Assembly: GCA_036417435.1 (NCBI GenBank)
Contig: CM070904.1
Span: 131,998,695 to 132,062,694, forward strand
Source: Inia geoffrensis
Lineage: Eukaryota > Chordata > Mammalia > Artiodactyla > Iniidae
Direction: 5' to 3'
DNA: 64,000 nt
Shown: positions 11,361-23,570 of the stretch, piece after piece
Layout of the letters: each line of letters starts with the position of its first letter
How positions within the stretch are numbered: the stretch's first letter is position 1
Program-made: the position numbers and the translations under genes
The notes under the pieces: model-generated
Seen by the model: the letters and a program-made list of their open reading frames with translations, nothing else
Told to the model about the DNA's origin: nothing
Databases searched by the model: none

Positions 11361-13225
11361 GTGCTTCTCCCAGGAGGAGTGGCCCGGCGCCTGCTGCGTG
11401 GAGGTTGGACGTGGGGGAACTTGGCACCTGCGGCCCCGGGGTGGCCGGTGTGGCGTAGAGCGGGAGGCACCGGCCGAGCGGGGCGCTTTTGTAAGCGCGT
11501 CTCAGGTCAGGACGCCCCTCGCAGGTCCGTCTGCTTGGGCGCGTTCCCTGAGATGTGTGGCCCAGGCTGGAAAGACGAGTTGGTCCTGGCTGAGTACCGG
11601 GGAGCCGCCGCGGGCAGAAGCTGCAGTGAGGAGGCGTGTGGGAGAGGCTTCGGCCTCAGCGCTCCCGGCCCCAAAGCAGCCCAGCCGAGAGAAACCCAGC
11701 AGAGGCGGGCAGGGTAGGGCCTCGTGGCGAGGCACTGTGGAGTCCACGGGTCAGAGAAGCCCTTAGTGTGCGGGGAGGACGGGTCCAGCGCCGGCCTCCT
11801 CCAGCACCAGGACGGGGAAGGCCGGCAGGAGCGCCGCAGGCTGGGAGGCCGCTCACCCCGGACTGTACGGCAAGTGGGAGGGAGCGTACGGCCGCCACAC
11901 CGGGGCAGGTGTGAGTGCAGGTAACCCCCGCCTCTTTCAACGGCGGAGCATCCACGCTGGAGAAGAGCCTTATGAGTGCAGCCACCGTGGGAAGGATGCA
12001 TTCAGCGAAGGATACACGCTTGTTTGGCACCAGAAGGTTCACAGCAGAAAGGCCTGGGACTTCCCTGGCGGTCCGGTGGTTAGGACTCCGCGCTTCCACT
12101 GCAGGGGGCACGGGTTCGATTCCTGGTTGGGGAACTAAGATCCCCGCAAGCCAAAGGGCGCAGCACCGCCCCCGACCTCTTCCCCCCCCCCCAAAAAAAA
12201 AACCTGGTGAGTGCAGTAATATCAGAGAACCTTTAGCGACATCTCTAAGCTCAGTCGGCATCAGAAGGTTTATACTAGAGAAAGTCCTTTTGAATTCATG
12301 GAATGAAAGCATTTTGCCAAAGGTGTGCTCTGATTTACACTGGAAGTTCACAGCCCAGAAAAGTGTTAGGAGTGCAGCAAACGTGGGAAAACCTCCTGCC
12401 AAAACGTCAGCCTTGTGCTGCATGGAAGTCTGTTGAGTATGTCCAGCGTGAGAAGGCGTTAAGCTGCAGGTCCAACCCCATTCAGCCCTGGCGGGTTCAC
12501 CCTCGAGGAAGACCTCATGGATGCAGAGATGGGGGAAGGCCTTCCACCCAAGAGACTTCTTCGTTTAGCAGCAGAACGTTCGCGTTCAGCCATCGGCCTA
12601 TGAGTGCAGCCGATGTGAGAAAACCTTCAGTCGTGGGCCTCACCTCGTAAAGCGTCACGAAGTTCATGCTGGGGAAATGCCTTAAGCGTGCAGGGAACGT
12701 GCGCTCTCCTCGTTTAGCGGAACAGGACGCGTGTCAGAGACGAGCTGAGGGAGCCTCTGTGAGGATGCCCTTGGCTGGAAGTTGAGCTTCGTAGAGTCAA
12801 ACGGGATATTCCTGATGAGTGCTAGGTGTGTGGGAGCTTTCGGGTGCTCTCACCTGCCCCGGGGCCCTTGCCAGAGTTCTCTCGCTGGCAGGGCCCATGG
12901 CAGAAGCTATCTCACCACTGCCAGCTGGGAGGGACTCGTCACCTGTGCTCGTTCCAGTCCCTGGAGGGACCCATGAGCAGCCTGGGCCTGTTGATGGGCC
13001 TCATCTCCTTCCTGACTAGTTAGGGCGTGGGTGTGACCCAGCATTGGCTAGGAGGACCTCAGCTGGGTCCTTTCTGTGGCTCTCAGGGATGGTTTACCTT
13101 TTTTCAGGGACCTCGTTGTCCTTATGTGACTCTCGATGGATTTGTCCAGCTTCCAAGTCAGACTTCCAAGGGAACTGCCTGCCTCCCATTATTCTGCTGG
13201 GTGTGGAAATAAAGGCCTTGTAACT
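11320..13225 (+). pseudogene. Processed pseudogene of a KRAB C2H2 zinc-finger gene
   Basis: A KRAB A-box remnant is visible as QGRV...EDVA then FSQEEW (11,365-11,382). It is followed, with no intron, by a linker resembling members of the ZNF211/ZNF416/ZNF587-like family: SQVRTPLAGPS at 11,500-11,532, then after a frameshift MCGPGWKDELVLAEYRG at 11,553, CSEEACGRGF, and LVCGEDGSSAGLLQHQ. Degenerate fingers follow: HAGEEPYECSHRGKDAF near 11,955, where the second zinc-binding Cys is Arg, and YECSRCEKTFSRGPHLVKRH at 12,599, with normal Cys spacing. Several frameshifts and stops, and a SINE at 12,056-12,202, rule out a working protein. In true KRAB-ZNF genes introns separate KRAB and fingers, so their absence points to a retrocopy. 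A plausible 3' end is the AATAAA at 13,208-13,213; no poly(A) tail remains. The exact parent gene is not identified. Confidence 0.8.
12056..12202 (+). mobile_element. CHR-type SINE inside the ZNF pseudogene
   Basis: It starts GGGACTTCCCTGGCGGTCCG and continues through the polymerase III B-box (GGGTTCGATTCC) to a C-rich then A-rich tail at 12,181-12,202. Flanking AAAGGCCT and AAAACCT look like a decayed target-site duplication. It splits a zinc finger: finger sequence resumes right after the tail as GECSN. The insertion therefore postdates the retrocopy. Confidence 0.9.
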
Positions 13226-16050
13226 GAAGCCATCTTGAACCTGGGAATTTCGGCTTACTGTGTAGGGTGAGTTGAGAACAGGATTGGGGTCTGCCAGCAT
13301 TAAGAGGGCGGGTGGGGAAGGGGAGAAAAAATGACAGGGAAAAACTGTCTCCTTTTGGCTTAGTTTGTATTGCTGCCCAAGACCTTCAGGGAATGACTGA
13401 AGCTTAGTGGGCTTAATCCCATGGGCTGGAAAGCAGGATTATTTTGGACACAGAGATCACCCTGAGGAGGGGTGGTTGGTGTGACAGCCCCAGTGCATCT
13501 CAGAGCCGTATGAGCTTGGTCCTTTGTATCCAGGGGGTGTCCCACATTCCCCAGCACTGCTGAGGGGAAGCTTTTTCCCAGCACCTCTCTAGGAGCTTCG
13601 TCTCCTGAAGTTAAGAACCCGGTAGGCATGTGTCATCGACCATAAGACCTACAGGGGCCCTGTAGGAGCCGTAATTAGTGCAGAAACACTAGGCGTAATA
13701 GTAGGGAACAGGGGAGTCTGTGGCAAAGTTAGGGGGCAGTGTGCCCTTTTTAAGTACACATTCATAAGTGTGCTGGTAACTCTGGCTCTGAAAAATGAGA
13801 GTGTACAGAAATTCTCCAGGCCTCTAGACGCGTGTCTCTCCAAGCTTACCGTCAGCAAATAACCTAAAGGTTCTGTAGTGGTTGCACCTGCTCCAGGGCT
13901 GAGAGGTTCACTGGGTTTCCCTGGGCTGCTGGGCCAAGGCTGGTGGGCAGGAAACCACCTGTTGGCGTGCCAGAGAGATTCGCTGGGAAGCTGCCTGCAG
14001 GGGGTTCCGTTGAACCTGGTGGGACGCTGGCGGGAGCAGGCTGGACTCCCGGGGAAAGCTGGGACGGTGCCTGTGGGGAAGTTAAAGTTTCTGGGAAGCC
14101 CGTTAGGATACCTGAGGAGCTCAACCGGGAAGCTGCCTGCTGGGTGCCGCTGACACTGCAGCAGGTATGCTCCACCGGTGTCTTCGTATGCCAGCCAGGT
14201 GCCTAGGGGGTTAGAAAGAAGGGAAGCACTATGGAACTACGAAGAGAAACCCCCCTCTTCCCAGCATCCTTCCAGCACCCTCTCCTGACCAGCTTAACAT
14301 CGTTCCAGTTCCAGTATCACAGCTGAGCGGTGGAGCTGGGATTTGGGAAGGCCTGGGGGAGGAGTCTCAGACCCAGCCTCCCCTGCAGTCAAGGGGTCTG
14401 GCCTGTGAATTGACTTGGGTCTGAGAACCAGGTGAGAGGCAGTTCCTAGCCACAGTTGTGACTCTAGTCAGGGTTTTGGCTCTTAGGCCTAAAGGTTCCC
14501 CCCTGCCCCCCTGTTTTATAGATCAGTCAGTATTCTTATTCTTAGGGGCACTGTGTTCAGTGAACCACTGTTAAAGGTCCCTGGGGACCAAGGTGTTTTG
14601 ATTGCGGGTACACACCTGCTGTCTTTCTTGGTGGATGCACCCCCCTTGCCTTTGGTGGTCGACTCCTGCCGTTTGGCCTCTGCTCCTCTGGAATCCCATC
14701 ATCTCCATTGAAATTGGGGAGCCCACCTCAGCGGCAGCATCCCCACCACCATGCATGCCGTCAAGGAGAGCAATCCCGAAGCTTTCGAAGGATGTGAGTG
14801 CCCCTCTTACTAATGTGTTTCTCGGTGCCCTAGTGAAAGGAACGTCTTCCGGGTCTTCCGGAAATCCGTAGTTGGGAGGTAGGTGTGCAGGTCACACGGG
14901 ATGAATCCAGTCCAACATTCCTATCTCCCTAGGCCTTTGGATTCCCTCCTCCATGCCAGGGAAGCTCTGGCATCCCACCCTAGCTAAATGTAGGCCATTT
15001 TTGAGGATAAGTCTCAGTCAGACAGTCAGATATGTTGTTAGAAACACCTCCAGCTGCTCAAGTGAGTGCATTAAATCTGAACTCTAGTCCCTTTACCATC
15101 ATCCATAAATTTGGCCTGATCTAGTGTTATGTCCCACCCTCCGTGGTCTAACACCCTTAGAATCTACTTCACACGTGTTACCCATATTTCTGGTATATAT
15201 TAGAAAAGGCTTGCTCATTTTCTAGGTGGGTCAGCTAGTCTTCCCGGAGCATTGTGTATTCCTGTCCCACTGGAGCATGCTGTGCTGTGACCTTAGTCAT
15301 GTGTCTGGTGGCAACAGGGGGTAGTTGTGCTGGGTCTTGAGAATAGCTGTCCCTTTGCAAGGCGTCTCCCCTTGGCAAGGGCGTCATCGGATTTTCAAGC
15401 AAAGGAAGACGCCACGGACAGACGACGTCTACTGGTGAGGGAGGCTTAGAACAACTTGGGGTTTTAGGCTGATCAGTTTCCCTGGATCTAACCAGATGTC
15501 CCCACCCCAGTTTCATGCTCCCACCCTTTCTCAGTCAGTGCCTGACTTTCCCTTGAGATACTGGTGAGACTGAATCTAGCTGTTCACAAGCAAGACAATG
15601 AACTTTTCTGTATGACTTTTAGAAGTATCAGCCCTGTGACTGCAAGAAAAGAAAGAGATTCTTTACTGAATAAAGTATTCTGGTTCTCACTTGTCCTGAG
15701 AGTTAAGTCACCATGTGTCATTTTCTCTCTGTGTGCACTCCAGTGCACTCGAAGCTCTATCCCATACCGTACTGCCTGTAGCCATCTTTACTACCATTTA
15801 AAAAAAAAAAAAAAAAAAGGTTCAGTAGCCACCGGAGCTCCAAGTCACTTGCTTCAGTCAGCACTTCATCACAAGTAACCAAAGGCGATGGCTCGATTAA
15901 TTCTGATGCTGGTGCACGCGGGCGTGCCACGGATTACTAGCTTCCCGTTTCCCACTGGCAATGAGCTCAACACTGCTTAAGCTTGAAATCACAACAGATC
16001 AATTCCCAGATCCCACTTTGCAAGTCCATCTCCTGTGATCAGTCCCGGTA
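13226..16050. other. Intergenic sequence with unassigned old repeats
   Basis: No gene was recognised. The stretch 13,360-14,900 has the texture of a decayed LTR retroelement, but no diagnostic motif allows a name. Within 13,860-14,180 the 14-mer GGGAAGCTGCCTGC occurs twice (13,985-13,998 and 14,127-14,140), and the minus strand is open for about 100 Pro/Ser/Gly-rich residues. An A18 run at 15,801-15,818 may be a retroposon tail. A possible polyadenylation-like AATAAA lies at 15,669-15,674. Confidence 0.35.
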
Positions 16051-17395
16051 CCAGTTCTGTATCAGTCAGGGTCCAGTCCAGCATACAGTAACCACACAGT
16101 AATATGAGCAAGGAAGGTTTGAGATAAGGATTATTAACTATTTCCAGGGAGAAAAAAGAGCATTCGAAGGAATACCCCAAGGGAGAGTACCCACGGAAGG
16201 AACAAATGTGGAAGGCAGGGGGCCCTCCCCAAGGCTGGATTGACACCTTGTTGGAGATGGTGGTGTTTTAACTCAACAGACAGACGGCAGGAAAGTTCGC
16301 AGGGTTGATCTGGGCCAGAGTTGGCCCGTATGACTGATGGGCAAGAATTCTGAGCTAGTGGAAGGCGGGACCCCCTATCCCCAGCGCCCCCCTCCCCCGC
16401 ACTGGGGTGCCTATGTGATTCACCTGGAAGCTGCCCTGGGGAGGGGAGGTGCTGTCAACTTGGCTTTGAAACCTCTGGGTCGTGGCCGGGCTTGCGGGTG
16501 AGCTGCTCAGGAGCCCTCCAGGGAGTGCCCTTGAACCCTCTGGAAACTGCTTACAGGGCTGCCCCTGAGCTCCCCACCAGGAAGCCACCTCTGGTGCCCT
16601 GAAGCTTACTGCGAGGTGAGCTCTTGGGTGCACAGCGCTGCAGCCAAGCACCCAGGGAGCGAGGAGGAAGGAAGGCACCCAGAGCCAGGAGGAGAAACTT
16701 GCTCCTCCAGTGCCCCTCCAGCTCCCTCTAGCGACAGAGCCTGATGTTGCGGCAGCTGCAAGGAAGACGTGGTGTGGACCAGAAGCAGGACAGTGGGAAG
16801 TGGGGTCAGGGCTGAGAGGCCACGTGTTTACCACCGGCGCAACCAAAGTCATGTTATGACGCAAGCACACCCTCGATGGCAAAACCCAGCAAAGGAGCAG
16901 GAGGAAAAGAATACTGGTCTGTGTCACATGTGCATGGATGCAAAATGCTAAAGAAAACTCAGAAAGCTGGATTTAGCAATATATAAACTATAATGCATTA
17001 AGACCACCTTGGGTTTATATTGGTGTCTGCTGCCTCTCCACCGAAATCTGTGCTCTTCTTTCATAGTATGGTGCTGTCACCGAGAAAGCACCCAGCTGTG
17101 ATCAGGTGACCTCATCAGTGGAATGCTGCCTCCAGGCTAAGGCTTTTAGGAGGAGAGCACGTGGGCCTCCTCCCCGTCTCTTTCCCCTTCTGCTTTCCCG
17201 GTGCAGATGATGACCGGCCCCTTGGGGGTGGAGGAGTTACAAGGTGGTGGCGTGTGAAGAGCTTCCTGCCGATCCAGCTACCATCCTGGCTAAACAGGTG
17301 ATAAAACTTCTCATGTTTTGAGCTAGTGTCCACTTCGGCATAGGTATATATGTGTATGTGTGTGTTTTAGCCTTACCTAGCCATATTTATAAGTT
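16051..17395. other. Intergenic sequence, possible LTR-derived part
   Basis: The opening TATCAGTCAGGGTCCAGTCC at about 16,060 resembles the ends of old ERVL/MaLR-type repeats, but I cannot define the element. The minus strand is open for 190 codons at 16,355-16,927, with a hydrophobic start (ILFLLLLCWVLP). It has no recognisable domain, low-complexity composition and no splice or transcript evidence, so I do not call it a gene. The stretch 17,040-17,340 is unassigned. Confidence 0.35.
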
Positions 17396-17399
17396 ACAT

Positions 17400-18303
17400 A
17401 GTTCACTATATTTACAGCTTATTAAGGGATAAAAATGATATGATCATGTTAACAGATAAAGAAAAAGTGTTTAATAAAAAACCCCTGGCACCTAGGAGTG
17501 GAAGGGAATGTCTTTGTTCTGACACAGGTTATTTATAAAAAACCCACAGCAAAAGCATTATAACTAATGGTGGAAAATTTAAAGCTTTACTTTTGAGTTG
17601 GGTCCACTAAGGCAATTAGCAACCAAACAAAATAAACAAATGATATAAGAATTAGAAAGGTGAAAACAGAATTTATTTGACAATGTAAGTGTAGAAAATC
17701 CAAAATTACTTACAGGTACATTTTTAGATTAATAAGGAAGTTTTTAAAGTTGTTGAATACATAATCAACTATAAAACTAGTTGCATTCTGTGCACCAAAA
17801 CCAGACAATTAGAAATTAAGACTTAAAAAGGTGCAATTTACGATGGCATAAAAATCAAGTACACAGGAATATGTATAACAAAAGACACGTAAGAAAACTT
17901 TGGGAAACATGAGAGAAGAACCAAATAAGGAGGCTATATAAAAGATGTCAGATTTCTGCACATTGACCTGTAGATTTAATGCAATCCAGATAAAGATCTT
18001 TCCATGTTTCTTTTTGAATTTGAAAAGACAGTTCTAATAATTATATGCCAACCTAAAAGGATGAAGCTAGTGAACAGGTTCTGGAAGAAAAAGGAGATGC
18101 TGAGAGATCTTGCTCTACCAGATTTCAAGACTTAGTATAAAGCTAAAGAGAGACAGTGGGGTTATGTACAGGGGGAGACAAATGGCGAGAAAAAAGAACC
18201 AGAGCTATATCGATGTGTATGTGTTTGTGGTGAAACAGACCCTGCAGAACAACAGGAGAAATGGTCTGTTGAATAGTAATGTTGGGACGATGGGGATCCA
18301 TAG

Positions 18304-18362
<59 letters not shown>

Positions 18363-19460
18363 TGGATCTCCACATTTCACCATAATAAAAAGTCAATTCC
18401 AGGTGCACTTATTGATAGACACGAGAAAGACAAAAAAAAAAATTGCAGATAAAATAGGGAAATCTTCATGACCTCAGAGTCTTAAAAAGACACAAAATTC
18501 GTAAGCCACATAAAAGATTGATAAATTAATCTGCATTAAAATGAAGAAGTTCTGTTCATCAAAAGACATTATAAAGTGAATGAAAGACGAATCACTAAGT
18601 GGGAGAAGATATTTGGGATGAGACAAAGGTCTTACATCTAGAATAAGTAAATAATTTTCTACAAATCAATAAGAAAAAAAGACTGATAACCAAATAGAAA
18701 AGACCTGAACAGGAACTTCATAAAAGAGGAAATCCAAATGGCCAACAGACACATGAAAAGTGTTCCACTTCAGTAGTAATCAGGGAAACGCAAGTGAAAA
18801 CCGCAGTGGGAATCCAGTACATACCTAACAGATGGGCCAAAGTCAGGAGTCGTCACTGTTGGTGGAAATGTAAAATGGCACTAGCGCTTTGGAAGACAGT
18901 GTGGTAGTTTCTTAAAAAGTTAAACATACACCTACCGTAGGACCCAGCGATTCCACTCCTAGGGATTTACCCCAAAGAAGTGAAAACATTTGTCCATACA
19001 AAGACTTATATACAAATATTCGTATTTATTCATAATAGTCCCAAATTGGAAAAATCTCAGTGTCTATCAAGGAGAGGAGATAAACCATGGTACCCATATA
19101 ATGCAGTACTACTCAGCATAGAAAGGAACGGACTGTGATACTGCAACAACACGAACCGTGAAAGCACACTCAGTGAGAGAAGCCAGACACAAAAGGCCAC
19201 ATGTTGTATGAGTCCCTTTATATAAAATTTTAGAAAATGCAAACTATAGTGACAGAAAGCCGCCCAGCCTTACCTGGCGTGGGGCGGTGGAGCGGCGCAG
19301 GACAGGGGCGTCACCAAGGAGCTTGTGGCTGTACTCACCGCCTGGAGTGTGGCGACGGCAGGCCCGTGTGTCAGCTGTATCCATCCGTGCACTCCAAATG
19401 TGTGCAGTTTACTGTTAAGTCGGTTTATCCCTCGGTAGAGCTGTTAAAATCAAACCCCTT
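17400..19460 (+). mobile_element. Old LINE-1 3' half (ORF2 end and 3' UTR)
   Basis: The sequence reads as decayed L1 ORF2 C-terminal region: 'gagatgctgagagatcttgc' and the following '...ccagatttcaagacttag' block near 18,095-18,136. The usual L1 end follows: 'gccaacagacacatgaaaag' near 18,741, 'tgttggtggaaatgtaaaat' near 18,858 and 'cagtactactcagcatagaa' near 19,105. A later microsatellite sits inside it. All frames are broken. The right end at about 19,450 is approximate. Confidence 0.8.
18304..18361. repeat. Compound microsatellite (TC)13(CA)16
   Basis: A pure TC run at 18,304-18,329 passes directly into a pure CA run to 18,361. Both blocks are uninterrupted, so length variation between individuals is likely. 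Confidence 0.98.
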
Positions 19461-20469
19461 GCATTCAGTCAACAAGAAGAAAAATAAGCCACACAGTCCT
19501 GTGCCTTCGGCATGATTGGAAAACAGAGTAGTTCAAACTGCCAATTGCTTTTAAGTAAAACCCCACAAGTTTCCAGTGAACCTATTTCTCAAGTTCTGAC
19601 TGCTGCCCCTGGTGGGTGTTCTGGCTTGCAGGGGGTCCAGGAGGGGTTCCAAGTCCTCCACTTCTGGCTCCATCTGCTGTGCCCTCCCCACTGTGGCCGA
19701 GGAGAGAGGCCGTCTCCACTGGGCGCAGTTCTCCTGGGTGTGCAGACGTTCCACTCCCTGTTTCTCCACCTGTGGCCTCCCCGCCTCCCCCTTGCTGTTT
19801 GTGCCCCTGCCCCTCTCGGGCCTCTGCGTACCACAGTCCCTTGATGCTGGCCATACCCTGACACAGATGGTCCATGCAGGTCCCTGAAACGCCCTTGGCC
19901 TCCTAGGATGAGGGCTGTGCCGCGCGTGGGGCGGAGGTGTGGCCTGGCAGACTCTGGAAGCCTGCGGGGGTGTGTTTGGGGCACCGGGACGGGACTGGTG
20001 TCCCAGGAGGAGGGAAGTGGCTTTTCGAGAGTGTGCAGTCATGAGATTCTGCTGGTTCAGAACGGCTGGGGTGCTGGGGCAGAGGAGCAGGGGCTGAAGC
20101 GGGATGGAGCACGAGAGAGTGTGCCGTGGAGATGAGTTTAGATTGTAGCCTGCAGACCGATGTTTCTCAGCGTGTGCCTTTGGGGGCCCTCCAAGAAACA
20201 CCAAAGAGGGCTGGCAAATTCATAAAGAAAACCAGTGAGCCTGCATTGACTGCATTCCTTTCACACGTTTGAAGCGTGTGATAGATCAGGCGTCTTGGTC
20301 TTAACGGATCGTATCCCGAAGGTTTCACTGGGCTGCAAAGCAAGGCTTGTGTTAGCTTCGGGGGGCTACCATCCGGGCAACAGAGTGCAGTTTATCTGGG
20401 CTTTGTATTTTCATGTAACTTACCAATTATTGTTTATGCTTAAGCTTTCATCTTAAAAATTCTTTCTAT
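19461..20469. other. Intergenic sequence, no gene recognised
   Basis: GC-rich unique sequence. The minus strand is open for 217 codons at 19,551-20,204, but the translation is low-complexity, rich in Pro, Ser and Arg, and matches no family I know. I treat it as a chance frame in GC-rich DNA. Confidence 0.4.
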
Positions 20470-20775
20470 TGTGTTGTGATCGCCAGAATAATGGCTCTCC
20501 CAAAATGTCCGTGCTCTAATCCCCGAAACCTGTGAATATGTTACCTAGTAGGGCAGAAAGAACTTTGCAGATGGCATTAAATTAAGGATCTTGCCATGGG
20601 GAGATTATCCTGGATTTTCTTCTTATAAGAGGGAGGCAGGAGGGTCAAGGTGGAGCTGTGATGACAAAGCAGAGGCTGGGGTGATGCACCCATGAGCCAA
20701 AGGAAGTGAGCCGCCTCGAGAAGCTGGAAGGCAACGCCGGCTTTCTGGCCCTTCTTGCCTGGGAGAACTCAAAGG
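20470..20775 (+). mobile_element. MaLR/MLT-type LTR fragment
   Basis: The run AATAATGGCTCTCCCAAAAT, then 'cctgtgaatatgttaccta', 'actttgcagatggcattaaa', 'ggggagattatcctggattt' and 'cttataagagggaggcagga' is the familiar order of an old mammalian LTR of this class. Related copies lie at 37,025, 37,925, 54,521-55,062 and 56,285. The subfamily is not determined. Confidence 0.7.
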
Positions 20776-22138
20776 CGTTAACTCAGAGCTTCTTTATCAA
20801 ATATTTTTAGTTGATACGTGATGGGACGTGGGAGAATCTCTGTCCCAAGGCCATGTCGTCGAGTAGTTTGCTTTCGACTTGGATTTAGCCTTGATGTGCA
20901 GACTGTGAGTCAGCCAGAGATGTGTACTCAGAACACGTCTGAGGAGGGACAGTTGGAACTTCTGGTCCTGTCTGTTATTGAAAATGTATGCTCCAGGAGG
21001 ATGGGAGATGTGCAGAAAAAGGTATGTGGGGACCCGTGCTGACAGCAAATGGCGAGGAGGGCGCTGCTGCATGGATGGGGGTCCACACTGCCTCCACACC
21101 GGCTTGCTTTGGAGCAGGCAGCCGGCCCTGATGTTGGCCAGGAGCTGCGGTGAGCACATCTCCTGTGTGCTGCAGGCGGCCGTGCAAGGCTGTGTCCTGC
21201 ACATCGATGTACACGAAGGTCCAGGGCCAGGTGCTTGTGGGAATAAACACATGTACTGATGACACGAGTAAAGCCTGTTCCGTGGTGTCGAGTGGCTTAT
21301 CCTTGGGCCAAGGACAGAGGGCAAATGATTTAACGGGCTTTTTTACATGCATCAGGGACGTGACCCCACTGTGAGCGTCGGGGAATGGCGGCCCCAGCAC
21401 GAGGACACTGGCTTTGACCCTCCTGGTCGGAGAAGGCCCTGGCTCAGCCTAGCTTTCACCACAGGCACTGAGGCTCAGGGAGGAGTTGGCGTGGCCCGCC
21501 GTGGTCACGCCCCCCCCACCCCCACCCCACGTGGCGGCAGGGACTGAGCCAGGGCCTCAGCTCTGCACATCTGTTTGTGCCTGGATGTCAGTCACAGTGC
21601 CTTTCCGGCCAAGGAAGAGGCCGTTCTTTGGGGAAGTAAGTTGCGGTAGCAACTGGTGTTTTCTGGGGAGACCAGTGCCCTTTGTTCTGAAGGGGCCGCC
21701 CATTCATTTGCTGTGTATCCTTGGCCCCTCGCACAGGGCCTGGCTTCTGGTAGGTGCCTCATAAATGCCAGTGAATGCTGTATTTCAGCCAAAGTGAAAT
21801 CATTTTGTGGATTGAACTAGCTTCTGGAGAGCCCCTTGCTGGGACCCTGACGTGCAGGCCTTCTGGCCCTGGGTGACCGTGCACCAGTGGGTCCCCCGAG
21901 GCTCCCTCTCCCCCTGGGTCTCCTATCTGGGGTGTCTGGCTTCATGGCCAGCAGCCCTGGGGAGGGGGGTTGGAAACTGCATTTATGGTTTTGAAATCCA
22001 AAAGTGATATCCATACTATTTCAGAAGGAGCATGAGCCATGCTGTGGTGGGCTGTGGGTTCGAGGGCGGCTCTAGAGCACCGAGGGGCCCAGGACGTGGG
22101 TGAGCTTGAGTTTCACGGCCTATAAAACCCAGATGGGG
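20776..22138. other. Intergenic sequence with a MIR fragment
   Basis: Mostly unique GC-rich sequence. A MIR-type SINE 3' end is likely at about 21,715-21,785 (plus), where 'cacagggcctggcttctggt' is followed by 'aggtgcctcataaatgccag'. A C-rich low-complexity patch lies at 21,510-21,530. No gene was seen. Confidence 0.45.
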
Positions 22139-22500
22139 GGCTTCCCTGGTGGCGCAGTGGTTGAGAATCCGCCTGTCGATGCAGGGGACACGGGTTCGAG
22201 CCCTGGTCCGGGAAGATCGCACATGCCGCGGAGCAACTAAGCCCGTGCGCCACAACTACTGAGCCTGCGCTCTACAGCCCACGCGCCACAACTACTGAGC
22301 CCACGTGCCACAACTGCTGAAGCCCGTGAGCCCTAGAGCCCATGCTCCACAACAAGAGAAGCCACCGCAATGAGAAGCCCACGCACCGCAACGAAGAGTA
22401 GCCCCTGCTCGCCGCAACTAGAGAAAGCCTGCGCGCAGCAAGGAAGACCCAACACAGCCCAAAATAAAAAAATACATAAATTTATTAAAAAAAAAAAAAA
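22139..22500 (+). mobile_element. CHR-type SINE, long form
   Basis: It begins GGGCTTCCCTGGTGGCGCAG, contains the B-box ACGGGTTCGAGCCC, and continues through the repeated 'cgccacaactactgagcc' tail region to AAATAAAAAAATACATAAAT and a final A run at 22,487-22,500. It is nearly full length and only lightly diverged. Confidence 0.93.
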
Positions 22501-23570
22501 CCCAAATGGAATTCCAGGTGTGCAAGATAAAACCACACTTAGCGTGCAAGTAACGGCCAGGGTGGGCGACTTGAGGACAAACCTCGAAAAGCCTGGTGGA
22601 CCAGCGTTGCCAATTTCAGTTCGCTCCCACCTCCCCCATCCATTGCTATGGCAATGCAGGGAAGACCCCCAGGCCCATGCCCGGCACATGGCAGGGGTTC
22701 AGAGAACGTTGTGGAAGGGAAGCATCTGCGGAACAGGACTTGGGTGGGTGCACCTTGACCCCTTGCATCACCTCCTGCCCCCCTTCTCCCCTTCCGTCTT
22801 CCCTGTGGCCGACCCTGGCGGCTCCTGCACCAGCTGGGAGAGCATCCCGCCTCCTGTCTGCTCTGCTCCATCCTCCCCCACAGCTGGAAGGAGCTTTCCC
22901 GAATGTGGCTCCGCCTCCCACCTGCCCATGTAAATTTCGTCATCTCCAGCTCTGATGTGGCCCTGCTGCCCCCACCCCCACCTCCTGGTCACATGGAGCC
23001 ACTTCGTTGTCCCCCCCCCCCCCCCCGCCCCCTCCACGTGCCATACTCCTTCTCACAAGCTGTGCTGGAAACCCTCTTGGGGCTGCCCCTGCCCCAAGAT
23101 GCCACTTCTGCTGGGAAGCCTTCTCTTCCCTCCCAGCTAAACAGTGCCCCCTGTGCTCCCCAAGGCCTGTGACCTCACCCTTAAACATCTGTAGTAAGGG
23201 TCTGAGTACAGGCTTTGGTCTTCACGTCTGCTCCGTGAATGTGTGTAGATCAGGGCTGGGGGCATGTGCTCAGGGAGTCTGCGTTATACAACCCCCCACC
23301 GCAGCTGTCCTCTGCAGGGTGGTAGCTCTAAAGCTTTTTGTTTCTTCTGTAGCATCCCTGGGAGCAGTTAAGTTTTACCCTTATGAATTAAAAACCCCCA
23401 AACTTCCTCATCTATGGAAATGGGACATTTCTGAAGAAGGACTTTATTTATTGTTTAATATGTGCCGATACGAGATGGCGGGTCCCTTGGCAGGTTCTTG
23501 CTGAGAGCGGATGAGGTTCCAGGAGAGTTGTTTTTCTGTTCTATAGACGCTGATGATTTAAGCCCTATAG
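22501..23570. other. Intergenic sequence with poly-C tract
   Basis: Unique GC-rich sequence without recognised exons. A pure run of 16 C lies at 23,011-23,026 within a C-rich patch; runs like this are often mis-called in assemblies. Open frames here are short or low-complexity. Confidence 0.45.

Noticed and set aside
12056..12202. tRNA gene-like A/B box signals
   Set aside because: They belong to tRNA-derived SINEs; no intact cloverleaf is present in any copy examined.
11656..12423. 255-codon minus-strand frame
   Set aside because: It runs antisense through the ZNF pseudogene and a SINE. GC-rich DNA makes such frames by chance.
16355..16927. 190-codon minus-strand frame with signal-peptide-like start
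   Set aside because: The hydrophobic start is suggestive, but the rest is low-complexity, shows no conserved family features and has no splice or promoter context.
19551..20204. 217-codon minus-strand frame
   Set aside because: Pro/Ser/Arg-rich translation with no domain; expected by chance in GC-rich sequence.
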